Position numbers and translations under genes: made by a program. A stretch of 39,103 nt of DNA from an uncultured Pseudomonadota bacterium. GTDB lineage: Bacteria > Pseudomonadota > Gammaproteobacteria > Burkholderiales > SG8-39. This document shows, in pieces, positions 16,882-26,232 of the stretch (its first letter is position 1; every line of letters starts with the position of its first letter). The notes beneath the pieces are model-generated. The model was not told where the DNA came from. It did no database searches and worked only from the letters and a program-made list of their open reading frames with translations. The stretch spans positions 1 through 39,103 of the forward strand of contig CAITSH010000403.1 of NCBI GenBank assembly GCA_903895005.1, given 5' to 3'.

Positions 16882-17379
16882 ATGGTCCGCCGACAGATTT
16901 TCAATCAGGTTCAGGTTCGCAAGTCCGTTTTCAACACCATTCGCCAAGGCGGCTTCACGCTGCTCGAACTGATGATCACGGTCGCCATCGTCGGCATTCT
17001 TGCGGCCGTCGCGATTCCGTCCTATACCGACTATGTATTGCGCGGCAAGATCGGCGAGGCCACCTCAAACCTTCTGGCGATGCGCACCAAGCTCGAGCAG
17101 TTCTACCAGGACAACCGCACTTACCAAGGGGCCTGCGCCGCCGGCACCATCGCGCCTCTGCCCACAGGGCTCAAGTATTTTGCCATCACCTGCCCCACAC
17201 TGACCGCCACGGCCTACACCATCCAGGCCACCGGCGGCACCGCCACCGACGGCAGCATGACCGGCTTCACCTACACCATCAACGAAGCCAATACCCGCAC
17301 CACCACGGCGGTGCCCACCGCAGCCTGGGGCACCGCCCCCATCACCTGCTGGGTGACCAAGAAAGGCGGCCAGTGCTGA
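16882..17379 (+). CDS. pilE: Type IV prepilin PilE-like
   Basis: This 165-residue prepilin has a leader of 24 residues ending RQGG, cleaved before Phe25, then FTLLELMITVAIVGILAAVA with Glu at mature position 5. The start ATG at 16882 follows AAAGGGAG; an upstream ATG at 16837 is less likely. The conserved helix continues GKIGEATSNLLAMRTKLEQF and the globular part has four Cys, two near 90-115 (ACAAG, ITCPT) and two close to the C-terminus (ITCW, GGQC), so two disulfides or a D-region loop are likely. It resembles the minor pilins called PilE or ComP more than a major subunit, which fits its place at the head of the minor-pilin operon. Confidence 0.9.
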   Translation: MVRRQIFNQVQVRKSVFNTIRQGGFTLLELMITVAIVGILAAVAIPSYTDYVLRGKIGEATSNLLAMRTKLEQFYQDNRTYQGACAAGTIAPLPTGLKYFAITCPTLTATAYTIQATGGTATDGSMTGFTYTINEANTRTTTAVPTAAWGTAPITCWVTKKGGQC

Positions 17380-17918
17380 TCATTTCAGCACCAGTGACGA
17401 CCGGCGCCGCGCAACGCGGCTTTACGCTGGTCGAACTGATGATCTCGCTGGTGGTGCTGGGCGTGCTGACCGCGCTCGGCGCGCCAAGTTTTTTCGAATG
17501 GATACAAAACTCCCAGACGCGCACCGCCACCGAGGCGGTGCTCAACGGCATACAGGTGGCGCGCTCCGAGGCTATACAACGCAACGCCCGCGTGCGAATC
17601 GTGTTCGTCCCGCCCTCCACGGGGTGGACGGTCAGCGTCGACGCGGATAACACCGTCATACAGACGCGCTCCGGCGCCGAGGGGACCAGCAACGCCGTGC
17701 TGACGCCCACGCCGGCGGCGGGCACGACGCTCACTTTCGCCGCCCTGGGCAGCGTCACCACCAATACCGACGCCTCGGCGCCGATCACACAGATCGACAT
17801 GACCAACTCCAAGTTCGCGGGTGCGCGCGCACTGCGCGTTGTCGTCACCGGCGGGGGCAGCATACGCATGTGCGACCCGTCCGTGAGCCTCTCCGTTACC
17901 GACCCGCGCCGCTGCTGA
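17373..17918 (+). CDS. fimT: Minor pilin FimT/FimU (GspH family)
   Basis: This 181-residue pseudopilin-like protein has a short leader, ending AAQRG, cleaved before Phe17, then FTLVELMISLVVLGVLTALG with Glu at mature position 5. The GspH/FimT pattern follows: TRTATEAVLNGIQVARSEAI and RNARVRIVFVPPSTGW. I chose the GTG at 17373, which overlaps the pilE stop by 7 bases and has AAAGG six bases before it; a second GTG at 17394 is possible. In the type IV pilus it belongs to the minor-pilin complex that primes assembly, and FimT relatives in some species bind DNA for uptake. Its reading frame stays open across pilE, which is accidental. Confidence 0.88.
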   Translation: MLIISAPVTTGAAQRGFTLVELMISLVVLGVLTALGAPSFFEWIQNSQTRTATEAVLNGIQVARSEAIQRNARVRIVFVPPSTGWTVSVDADNTVIQTRSGAEGTSNAVLTPTPAAGTTLTFAALGSVTTNTDASAPITQIDMTNSKFAGARALRVVVTGGGSIRMCDPSVSLSVTDPRRC

Positions 17919-17937
17919 ACCGGCCCACCAACACGCC

Positions 17938-18399
17938 ATGAAACCATCCATGAAACGAAAAATACCCATCGCACCGCGCCTGCAACGCGGAGTGATGATG
18001 ATCGAGTCGCTGCTGGCGATCCTGATTTTTTCGGTCGGCATCCTCGCCATCGTCGGCATGCAGGCGGTGGCGATCAAGAGCGTCACCGACTCCAAGACAC
18101 GCAGCGACGCATCCTTCCTTGCCAACGAACTGATGGCGCAAATGTGGACGGACTCGGGCAACATCGCCTCCTACGCCTACGCCGGATCGGGCACCGCGCC
18201 GGCACGCCTCACCGCCTGGATCGCATCGGTGCAATCGCGCCTGCCCGGTGCCGCCACCGTGCCGCCCATCGTCACCATCACCGGCAGCACCGCCTCGGGC
18301 GCCCAGGTGCAGATCACCATGCGCTGGCAACTGCCCGAAGAGGCCTCGCAAGGCCTGCCGCCGCACAACTTCATCATCATCGCCTCGGTCTACGTCTGA
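17938..18399 (+). CDS. pilV: Minor pilin PilV
   Basis: This 153-residue protein has a class III signal cleaved after Gly18 (RLQRG) before VMMIESLLAILIFSVGILAI, with Glu at mature position 5. The segment following, GMQAVAIKSVTDSKTRSDASFLANELMAQMW (shortened), is the PilV pattern (cf. type IV pilus modification protein PilV). It lies 19 bases after fimT. The start could also be the Met at residue 5. In Pseudomonas-type systems PilV, PilW and PilX form the complex that presents PilY1 at the pilus tip. Confidence 0.88.
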   Translation: MKPSMKRKIPIAPRLQRGVMMIESLLAILIFSVGILAIVGMQAVAIKSVTDSKTRSDASFLANELMAQMWTDSGNIASYAYAGSGTAPARLTAWIASVQSRLPGAATVPPIVTITGSTASGAQVQITMRWQLPEEASQGLPPHNFIIIASVYV

Positions 18400-18401
18400 G
18401 C

Positions 18402-19664
18402 ATGCGCGCCACCACACACTCAAACCCCGCACTCACGCTGGATCGGCCAAAGACGGTATGCCAAGGAGGCGCGCCGCAAGCCACGCGCGGCTTCAGCATG
18501 GTCGAACTGCTGGTTGCCATGACCATCAGCCTGATCGGCATGATCATCATCTTCCAGGTGTTCGAGGTTTCAGAGGGCATCAAGCGCACCACCACCAGCG
18601 GCGGCGACGCACAGCAAAACGGCGCAATCGCCCTGTACATGATCGACCAGGACGTGCGCAACGCCGGCATGGGCTTTAACGACACCGCCTACGCCGGCTG
18701 CAACATCACCGCCTACGACTCGACGCGCTCACCGAACACCTTCCCCACCGCGCCTGCGACCATGCTGATGGTGCCGGTGCAAATCACCTCGGGCGGTTCG
18801 GCCACGGCGCCCGACAGCCTGTCCGCGTTCTACGGATCACAGACCCAGGTGGCCAACTCGACCACGCTCAGCGCCAACATGGCTGCGGCCACCGACTCGC
18901 TGCGCGTTCAGAGCCGCTACGGCATTCGCACCGGCGACCTCCTGCTGCTCTCGGAACCGGGCACGACCAAGCGCTGCGCCATCATGGAAGTCACCGGCCT
19001 GCCGAGCAACCCCAGCGACCAGGTCGACCACAACAACGTCAACTACACCCTCACCTCGGGCGGATCGGCAACGGCGCGCTTCAACTCCTCGGGGGGGCTT
19101 GGCGTGGTCTACACCGGTGCGGGCAGTGCCAATGCCACGCGCGTCTTCAACCTGGGCAACATCTACGACACCGTCCCGGTGACCATGCCGGTGTACAACA
19201 CCTACGCCATTACCAGCAACGCGCTGACCCTGCGCTCGGGTTTTTCCGACAACGCCGCGGCTTCCGTCGCCGACAACATCGTGCATATGCGCGTCGTCTA
19301 CGGCCTCGATGACGGCACCAACAACGGCACCATCGGCTACAACGCCGCCTATACCGCCGGCGACGGCATCGTCGACCGCTTTGTCGACGGCAGCACCACG
19401 CCCAACTGGCAATACGTCATCGCCGTGCGCATCGCCGTCGTGGCGCGCAGCGCCCTGCCGGAAAAGCCCTCGTCGGGCATACCCAGCGACCCCTGCGACA
19501 CCACCACCACGGCGCCGACCTGGTCGGGCTCGGCCTGGGCTTCTTCCGCGCCCAACCTGATGACCGCCCTCGACGTGTCGGCGGACGCCAACTGGCGCTG
19601 CTACCGCTACAAGGTCTTTGAGACCACCCTCCCGCTGCGCAACTGGATATGGAAATCGAGCTGA
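18402..19664 (+). CDS. pilW: Minor pilin PilW
   Basis: This 420-residue minor pilin has an unusually long leader ending ATRG (Gly30), then FSMVELLVAMTISLIGMIII with Glu at mature position 5. The following DAQQNGAIALYMIDQDVRNAG and GMGF match the PilW signature (rank R-N-A-G after the pilin helix). The long globular domain has several Gly/Thr-rich beta segments. I use the ATG at 18402, two bases after the pilV stop; the open frame upstream overlaps pilV. It is the largest of the minor pilins here and, with PilV and PilX, is expected to hold PilY1. Confidence 0.9.
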   Translation: MRATTHSNPALTLDRPKTVCQGGAPQATRGFSMVELLVAMTISLIGMIIIFQVFEVSEGIKRTTTSGGDAQQNGAIALYMIDQDVRNAGMGFNDTAYAGCNITAYDSTRSPNTFPTAPATMLMVPVQITSGGSATAPDSLSAFYGSQTQVANSTTLSANMAAATDSLRVQSRYGIRTGDLLLLSEPGTTKRCAIMEVTGLPSNPSDQVDHNNVNYTLTSGGSATARFNSSGGLGVVYTGAGSANATRVFNLGNIYDTVPVTMPVYNTYAITSNALTLRSGFSDNAAASVADNIVHMRVVYGLDDGTNNGTIGYNAAYTAGDGIVDRFVDGSTTPNWQYVIAVRIAVVARSALPEKPSSGIPSDPCDTTTTAPTWSGSAWASSAPNLMTALDVSADANWRCYRYKVFETTLPLRNWIWKSS

Positions 19665-20296
19665 TGACTATGCGCCCCTTCCAAACTCGCCCGGCTCTGG
19701 CATGCCGCCAGCAGGGCACCATGCTGGTCATCTCGCTGATCGTACTCGTGGCCATGACCCTGGCGGGCATCGCCATGATGCGTTCGGTCGACACCTCGGC
19801 CATTGTCGCCGGCAACATCGCATTCAAGCAGTCTTCGCTCAACGCCGCGGACGGCGGCATCCAGGCCGGCTTCACCTACCTGACGACGTATTCGGGCACC
19901 ACGACCCTTTACAACGACAACAACACCGCGGGGGTCTCCAGCATTGGTTATTTTTCCAGCGCGCCGGGAACCGAACCTGACTGGACCAACGCATCCAACT
20001 GGACCAACGCCGGCTCGATCAACGCAGGCGTGGCCGATGCCAGCGGCAACGTCGTGCAGTTCGTCATCCACCGCCTGTGTCCGATCGCCAACTGCGCGCC
20101 TAACGCCGTCTGCTCGGGTGCCACCAACGTGTGCGGCTCGACGCCCGACACCACCGCCATCAGCGGCGAGGGCGTGGACCAGAGCTCGGCCAACTTTTTC
20201 ACCCGTCCGCCGGCCACCCATTACCGCGTCACCGCGCGCGTGGTCGGGCCGCGCCAGTCCACCGCCATCGTGCAGACGATGCTGCGCACACAGTAA
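19664..20296 (+). CDS. pilX: Minor pilin PilX
   Basis: This 210-residue protein begins at an ATG sharing TGATG with the pilW stop; an upstream ATG at 19649 is in frame. After CRQQG the helix TMLVISLIVLVAMTLAGIAM starts. The mature position-5 Glu seen in other pilins is absent, as is usual for PilX and GspK-type tip pilins. MMRSVDTSAIVAGNIAFKQSS followed by LNAADGGIQAG is the PilX N-terminal signature. The later part has several Cys (CPIANCAPNAVC, VCGS), suggesting disulfides. It is translationally coupled to pilW and precedes pilY1 by 124 bases. Confidence 0.88.
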   Translation: MTMRPFQTRPALACRQQGTMLVISLIVLVAMTLAGIAMMRSVDTSAIVAGNIAFKQSSLNAADGGIQAGFTYLTTYSGTTTLYNDNNTAGVSSIGYFSSAPGTEPDWTNASNWTNAGSINAGVADASGNVVQFVIHRLCPIANCAPNAVCSGATNVCGSTPDTTAISGEGVDQSSANFFTRPPATHYRVTARVVGPRQSTAIVQTMLRTQ

Positions 20297-20420
20297 CCCG
20301 GCTTAACGACAATACACCGACAACCCATACCCGATACGCATTGCCCAATACCCAAACACGAACGACGACGCACATCAACACACTGCAAGCCCACGCGCTC
20401 CCGATTCCGAGGATAGGCCC

Positions 20421-23400
20421 ATGACCACGCTCCCCAAGTCCGTTTCACAACTGCTCGCCGGTCTTGCCACGATGCTTGCTGTCGGCTCCGCGATGCCTGC
20501 CAGCACCACGATTTCGACGGTGCCCCTTGCCACCAGTTCGGGTGCGAACATCCTGCCCAACCTGCTGTTTACCCTGGACACCTCGGGCAGCATGGCATGG
20601 GACTACCTGCCCGATTACGTCAACGATACGTTCAAATGCCTCACCCAGGGTTCCGGCTCCGCGAGCTTCAGCGGCAGCACCACCTGCAACCTCGGTGACC
20701 CGCCTTACCGCGCCGGCGGCCAGAATGGCTTCAACGGCGTCTCCTACGATCCCAACGTCAACTACCGCTCCGCGGTCAATTCGGCCGGACGCTTCGTGAT
20801 CGACTGGTCCACCACCCCCGTCACCACGAGTACCAGCGCGACGCTATCCACCACTGCGCTTGTGCCCGACGCCTACCTCGGCGGCAGCACCATCAACCTC
20901 ACCAGCGGCATTTCCGACCGGCGTTACTGCAACGCTGCCTCGACCGCAGTGTGCAAGCGCAACGGCACCGACAGCGCCAGTCCCACCGCCCTGGTCGGCG
21001 GAACCGACTCCTCGGGAAACACCATGTCGGCGGGGCGTTTTCCGTACCGCAGCCATGCCAGCAATTCCAGCACGCAGATTTTCGGCCTGCCGGAAATTAT
21101 GTCCATGGGCATCAGTAGTGGCGACGGCGCAACCATTACAGTGAGCACCACCGCGCAGCACGGCCTATCCACCGGCAACACGATTTACGTGCGCTCCGCG
21201 GGCGGAACCGGTTACGACTTTGACACCAAGACCATTACCAGCACCGGAGCGCGCAGCTTCACCTACGCCGGGACGGGCAACGGCGCGGTGGCCGGCGCAA
21301 GCTATACCCGCACCGGAAGCACCATCACGGTAACAAAATCGACCCACGGCCTGAGCACCGGCGACCTGGTAACCGTCGCCTTGGGCAACACCAGCCTTGA
21401 CGCAACCGCCGCCCAGATCACCCGGGTCAGCAATAGCGTTTTTCGCTACTCGCTTTCGGGCTCCGCGACCGTGTCCACCACCGCCGGCGGCTACACCAGG
21501 GTATTCAGCACGCAATATCGCAAACACGACACCGGGACATTCGTGCAAACAGGCACAACCCTGGTAACGGTCACCACCACAACGGCGCACGGACTCGTCA
21601 CCAACGATGTCATTACCACCTCGGTCCCCACCGGTGCTTCTGCGACCGTGGCGAGCAAGGCTATCACTGTCACCAGCGCCACCACCTTCACCTACACCGG
21701 CACCACTGCCACAATCAACGTGGCCGGCACCTGGGTGCGTGACGGCCTCTACAACGTAGGTACCACCATCAGCACCCCGGCGATGTCCTATTTCATCACA
21801 CCGATCGAATACTGCACCAACGCCAACCTCACCGACTGCCAGCAGGTGATCCCGCCTGCCACGCCCCCCTCCGGCTATACCTTCCCCGCCTATGTGCGCT
21901 TTTGCCAGACACAGGAACAGGCGCTTGCGCCCGGCGGCATCGGCGACTCGAGCGGCACGCCGCGCTGCCGCAACAAATTCATTAACTCGGGCAGCATCGA
22001 CGCTGCGTACCAGTGGCCGCGCTACGGCTGGTTCAACCGCGACACCATCCAGTCCTCCGTGACCTCCTATTCCAACCGCCCGGCCCGCACCGACTGCGTT
22101 GCCGCGCCGGTGTGCACCTACACCGAGGAAATCCAGAACTACGCGCGCTGGTACACCTACTATCGCACGCGCCTCGCGATGATGAAAACCGCTGCGGGCC
22201 GCGCATTCCTGCCCTTTGTCTCCAACCCGAGCGCGAGCCCGGTGCCCATCCCAAACAAGGTGCGCGTCGGCTTTATCACCATCAACCCCTTCTACGACAC
22301 CTCCGGCACACAGCAAAGCTCGGTGCAGTCCAACATGTACCTGAGCATCGCCCCCTTCAACACGACTCAGGCAACCAACTGGTACGACAAGTTCTATAAA
22401 CAGGACACGGTCGCCAGCACACCGCTGCGCGAAGCCATGTCACGCGGCGGCTGGATTTTCGCCGGCAAACTCAATACGGGGCTCACAGCGGGCATCCCGC
22501 TCGCAGATGATCCGATCGAAGCCTCCTGCCAGCGCAACTACAACCTCTTTACCACCGACGGATACTGGAACGGCGGTAGCGGCCAGGACATCGCCGGCAA
22601 CACCATGGGTAACGCCGACAACGTCAACGGACTGACCATCAGCCCCTACACCTCGGTCATTGTCGACCGCACCACCACCGGCACCTTCGACGGCGGTGCC
22701 GGCACGGTGGCCTCCACCGCCACGCCCACGGTCATTACTGAAGAGAATGTCTGCTACGGCAGCGCCAACACAACCTTCAGCTCGGGGACGCAGATAGCCT
22801 GCGGTTGCACCGGCACGCAGCAGCGCCTGCGCACACGCACCAGCACCACCACCCAGACCATCAGCACCACCGACGGCGTGCAGACCTCCAACTCGACCAG
22901 CGTCGCGGTCGTGGCCTTCCCCACGCCCGCCGCCTGCGTTGCGGCGAACGTCGTAACCACCCCCAGAACCGGCACCACGATTGTCGAGGAACAAGTGGTG
23001 GTGCAAGGGGCGACCAGCACCTTCCCGCTCTATGGCACCCCCACGACCGGTGCCAATATCACCGTTGCGGGCTGCACCGCAAACCAGGTCAAGCTGCTTA
23101 CGCGTACGACCACCGTCGACACCTCCAATGTAACGACCAACGGCGTTTCGCCGGGCGTGGACGCCTACACGGCCGGGACAACAACCTACGGCATTGTCCA
23201 GGGCGCCTGCACCTCGCGCGCCCGGACCGAGACCTACGCTGGCGCGCATACGGTAGAGTGGGTCACCACCTCCGAGGGTTCCGGCCTGCCAACATTTTTC
23301 TCGCCGGCGGCGCCCAACGGCGACAACCAGCAAACCACCTTCAGCTGCTCGGGTTCAGGCACTCGAACCATGCGGCTGCGGCGTGTGACCAATTACACCA

Positions 23401-26201
23401 AGACCGTTGTCTACAACGCTGCGGGCGCGGTCACCAGCACCACCTACACCACCTCCCCCACCGCCACGAGCACGTTTACCACGCCCGGTTCGTGCTCCAC
23501 CAGCGGCTATGTCGCCAATGCCCCGTCCACTGTGGAAAGCCTGACTTCAACGCTGTACTCAGGCGGCCCCACCGCGGCATCGAGCAGCACCACGCTCGGC
23601 ACCGCCGGAACGGCCGTAGTCACCGGCGGCACCCTGCTCGCCGTGTCGCAAAATCCCAACCCCAGCGTCCCCACCGTCGGCACACCGACTTCGACCACCA
23701 CCTACGGCGGCTACCCCAACACGCTTGCCGACGTGGCCATGTACTACTACCGCACCGACCTGCGCGGCGGCACCGACCTGTTCGGCAACACCACCGGCCC
23801 GTCGCTCAACCTGGGCGGCACCGGCACGGTCGATGTTTCGCCGAACAACATCCCGGTCAAGGAAGGCGCCAAGGACTTTGCCACCCACCAGCACATGACC
23901 ACCTTCACCATCGGCCTTGCCGACGTCTTCCTGCGCTACCAGTCCGACTACGAAACCGCGACCTCGGGCGACTTTGCCAACATAAAGAACGGTGCCGCGG
24001 CGGGCACCTGTTTCTGGACCTCGGGGGTTTGCAACTGGCCGCAACCGTTCGCCGACGACGCCTCCGCCCTGGACGACCTGTGGCACGCTGGCGTCAATGG
24101 CCGCGGGCAGTTTTATTCGGCGCTCAACATTGATGCGCTGGTGTCGGGCATATCCAACACGCTCAACTCGGTGAACGCGCAGGTTGCGGCCGCCGCAGCA
24201 TCGGCCACGTCAAGCCCGAACGTGACGCAGACAGACAACCAGATCTTCAGCACCACTTACGAAACCATCACCTGGGCGGGCAAGGTCTTCGCCCAGACCA
24301 TTGACCCGGCGACCGGTGCCGTGCTGCCCACGATTCAATGGCAGGCCGATTCGCTGCTGCTCACCAAGATCGCCGCGGCCAGCGACACGCGCACGATCCA
24401 CACACTCGACCTTGGGACCACCACCAAGCTGAAAGCCTTTGACTACGCTTCACTCACCGCCACGCAAAAGGCCTACTTCAACAACAAATGCGTTCCGACC
24501 ACGGGCATGACGCAGTGCTCGGGCCTCACCGCCTCGCAACTGATCACCGCCAACGACGGCTCGCTTCTGGTCGGTTACCTGCGCGGCTGGTCCGCCAACG
24601 AGGGATCAATATTCCGCGACCGTACCTATCTTGATCCGGTGAGCAACTCGGTGATCCAGACCGTGCTGGGCGATACCATCAGCGCCAAGCCGGCCTACCT
24701 GCGCGGGGTCACCAACAACTATACCGACTCTGGTTTCGCGGCCTATGCCTTGTATAACAACACGACCGCGCCCCGCTCACCGCGCGTATATGTGGGTGCC
24801 AACGATGGCTACCTGCACGCCTTTAACGGCAACACCGGCGCGGAAGAATGGGCCTATACCCCGGCCTTCCTGATGCCAGGCCTCCCCCAACTTGCCGACA
24901 CCGGTTATTCCACCGCGCACCGCTACTATGTCGACGGCTCGCCGGAGACGGCTGATGTCTACGACACCACCGCGGGCGCCTGGAAAACCATCCTCGTGGG
25001 CGGCGCCGGCGGCGGCGGAGCCGGCTTCTACGCCCTCGATGTCACCGATGCGTCCAACCCCAAGGGGCTCTGGGAGTTCTGCTCGAGCGCCTCTCTGTGC
25101 GCCGTATCCGACAGCGACCTGGGCCTCGCCTACGGCAACCCGATCATCGGCAAGCGCGCCTATGACGGCCGCTGGGTGGTGGTCCTCACCTCAGGCCTGA
25201 ACAACACCACGGGCTCCAATCCGGGCCTGGGCTACTTTTACGTGCTGGACGCCATCACCGGTGCCCTGCTGCACAAGGTCGGGGTCAGTGCAACGCTGGG
25301 CAGCGCAACCACGCCGCTGGGCCTGATGAAAATGTCGGCCTACTTCGAAAACGCCGTCTCGGATGCGACCTTCCGTTACGTGTATGCCGGCGACCAGCTG
25401 GGCAACGTCTGGCGGCTAGACATGCTGGCCGCCCCGACCGCACCTGCCACCGTGCTCACGCCGCGCCCCGCGCCAACCGTGCTGCATCTCGCATCGCTCA
25501 AAGACGCCTCGGGCACGCCGCGCGCGCAACCCATCACAACACGACCCGCGCTCACGCACATCGGCACCTCACGCATCCTCTACGTCGGTACAGGCCGCTT
25601 CCTCGGTTCGCCCGACCTGACAGATCCGGGCGCATCGAGCGGGATTTCCTGGCAGCAGTCGCTGTACGCCTTCAAGGACAAGGACGCCGATTACGGCTCG
25701 ACCAACTTCCGCACCGATGCCAACCTTCTGCGCCAAACCCTGAGCGCGCTGTCGCCGACCACGCGCGGCATCACCGCCAACGCGACGACCATGGACTGGG
25801 CGACCAAGGACGGCTGGTACATTGACTTCAACCCCGTGTTCAGCGGCGTGGGCAACAGCCCGGGTGAAGGCGTGAACCTCGTCGATCCCAAGCTGGTGCT
25901 CGGCACGCTGGTGGTAACAACCAACGCGCCCTCGCAGGGCTCCTCCTCCTGCTCGGTCGGTGGCAGCAGCTTCGCCTATAACTTCGACTTCAAGACCGGC
26001 CTTGCGGTGAGCACCGCGGCCGGGGGCGTGGTCGGCAGTTCGCTGGGCGGCACCATCACGGTGGGTGTGGCCATCGTGCAACTGCCATCGGGAGCGATCA
26101 AGTCGATCAACACCGGCGCGGACACGAGCAAGACCACGGAAAACGTCAACACCAGCGCTTCGGGCGCGGCGGTCAAGCGCTTCTCCTACCGCACGCGCTG
26201 A
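20421..26201 (+). CDS. pilY1: Type IV pilus tip adhesin PilY1, enlarged by two repeat blocks
   Basis: This 1926-residue secreted protein is exceptionally long for PilY1 (usually about 1000-1200). A signal peptide (about residues 1-27, MTTLPKSVSQLLAGLATML) is followed by LFTLDTSGSMAW (about 49-60), a VWA-like DxSGS metal site. Three HGLxTG modules occupy about 236-446. YARWYTYYRTRLAMMKTAAGRAF (near 574-596) and YNLFTTDGYWNG (707-718) are PilY1 core. Cys/RTRT modules occupy about 774-1035. LADVAMYYYRTDLRGG (1102-1117) resumes the core. The beta-propeller spans about 1400-1890 (VYVGANDGYLHAFNGNTGAE, GGGGAGFYALDVTDA, VYAGDQLGNVWRLDM). The usual acidic calcium loop before VYAGD is degenerate (1644-1652). 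It should sit at the pilus tip, mediating adhesion and tuning retraction. Confidence 0.93.
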   Translation: MTTLPKSVSQLLAGLATMLAVGSAMPASTTISTVPLATSSGANILPNLLFTLDTSGSMAWDYLPDYVNDTFKCLTQGSGSASFSGSTTCNLGDPPYRAGGQNGFNGVSYDPNVNYRSAVNSAGRFVIDWSTTPVTTSTSATLSTTALVPDAYLGGSTINLTSGISDRRYCNAASTAVCKRNGTDSASPTALVGGTDSSGNTMSAGRFPYRSHASNSSTQIFGLPEIMSMGISSGDGATITVSTTAQHGLSTGNTIYVRSAGGTGYDFDTKTITSTGARSFTYAGTGNGAVAGASYTRTGSTITVTKSTHGLSTGDLVTVALGNTSLDATAAQITRVSNSVFRYSLSGSATVSTTAGGYTRVFSTQYRKHDTGTFVQTGTTLVTVTTTTAHGLVTNDVITTSVPTGASATVASKAITVTSATTFTYTGTTATINVAGTWVRDGLYNVGTTISTPAMSYFITPIEYCTNANLTDCQQVIPPATPPSGYTFPAYVRFCQTQEQALAPGGIGDSSGTPRCRNKFINSGSIDAAYQWPRYGWFNRDTIQSSVTSYSNRPARTDCVAAPVCTYTEEIQNYARWYTYYRTRLAMMKTAAGRAFLPFVSNPSASPVPIPNKVRVGFITINPFYDTSGTQQSSVQSNMYLSIAPFNTTQATNWYDKFYKQDTVASTPLREAMSRGGWIFAGKLNTGLTAGIPLADDPIEASCQRNYNLFTTDGYWNGGSGQDIAGNTMGNADNVNGLTISPYTSVIVDRTTTGTFDGGAGTVASTATPTVITEENVCYGSANTTFSSGTQIACGCTGTQQRLRTRTSTTTQTISTTDGVQTSNSTSVAVVAFPTPAACVAANVVTTPRTGTTIVEEQVVVQGATSTFPLYGTPTTGANITVAGCTANQVKLLTRTTTVDTSNVTTNGVSPGVDAYTAGTTTYGIVQGACTSRARTETYAGAHTVEWVTTSEGSGLPTFFSPAAPNGDNQQTTFSCSGSGTRTMRLRRVTNYTKTVVYNAAGAVTSTTYTTSPTATSTFTTPGSCSTSGYVANAPSTVESLTSTLYSGGPTAASSSTTLGTAGTAVVTGGTLLAVSQNPNPSVPTVGTPTSTTTYGGYPNTLADVAMYYYRTDLRGGTDLFGNTTGPSLNLGGTGTVDVSPNNIPVKEGAKDFATHQHMTTFTIGLADVFLRYQSDYETATSGDFANIKNGAAAGTCFWTSGVCNWPQPFADDASALDDLWHAGVNGRGQFYSALNIDALVSGISNTLNSVNAQVAAAAASATSSPNVTQTDNQIFSTTYETITWAGKVFAQTIDPATGAVLPTIQWQADSLLLTKIAAASDTRTIHTLDLGTTTKLKAFDYASLTATQKAYFNNKCVPTTGMTQCSGLTASQLITANDGSLLVGYLRGWSANEGSIFRDRTYLDPVSNSVIQTVLGDTISAKPAYLRGVTNNYTDSGFAAYALYNNTTAPRSPRVYVGANDGYLHAFNGNTGAEEWAYTPAFLMPGLPQLADTGYSTAHRYYVDGSPETADVYDTTAGAWKTILVGGAGGGGAGFYALDVTDASNPKGLWEFCSSASLCAVSDSDLGLAYGNPIIGKRAYDGRWVVVLTSGLNNTTGSNPGLGYFYVLDAITGALLHKVGVSATLGSATTPLGLMKMSAYFENAVSDATFRYVYAGDQLGNVWRLDMLAAPTAPATVLTPRPAPTVLHLASLKDASGTPRAQPITTRPALTHIGTSRILYVGTGRFLGSPDLTDPGASSGISWQQSLYAFKDKDADYGSTNFRTDANLLRQTLSALSPTTRGITANATTMDWATKDGWYIDFNPVFSGVGNSPGEGVNLVDPKLVLGTLVVTTNAPSQGSSSCSVGGSSFAYNFDFKTGLAVSTAAGGVVGSSLGGTITVGVAIVQLPSGAIKSINTGADTSKTTENVNTSASGAAVKRFSYRTR
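21126..21758 (+). repeat. Three tandem HGLxTG beta-modules inside PilY1
   Basis: Residues about 236-446 of PilY1 hold three related units of about 65-75 residues. Each opens with a Thr/Val-rich strand, then HGLSTGNTIYV (247), HGLSTGDLVTV (309) or HGLVTNDVITT (390), then a strand ending in a TFTYTG or SFTYAGTG-like phrase. Units of this kind are common in phage tail and hub proteins (FCCH-like). They are not part of the PilY1 core. Confidence 0.75.
22746..23516 (+). repeat. Three Cys/RTRT modules inside PilY1
   Basis: Residues about 774-1032 contain three diverged copies of a unit of about 80-95 residues. Each has CxGTQ-like cysteine followed by an Arg/Thr strand: GCTGTQQRLRTRT (796), GCTANQVKLLTRT (884), SCSGSGTRTMRLRRVT (976). 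A second Cys closes each unit (ACVAAN, ACTSRA, SCSTSGY). They replace the short linker that normally precedes LADVAMYYY. Confidence 0.75.
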
Positions 26202-26232
26202 CACCAACGCGCGCTACGATTCAGGCGGCGCA

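Noticed and set aside
16842..17918. A 358-codon open frame across pilE and fimT
   Set aside because: Its first two thirds are the out-of-frame shadow of pilE (His/Arg-rich). Only the last part is the fimT frame, with its own GTG start at 17373.
21165..22316. Minus-strand 383-codon open frame opposite pilY1
   Set aside because: A Gly/Ala/Arg/His-rich shadow typical of GC-rich DNA opposite a Thr-rich gene; the plus-strand PilY1 is continuous and recognised.
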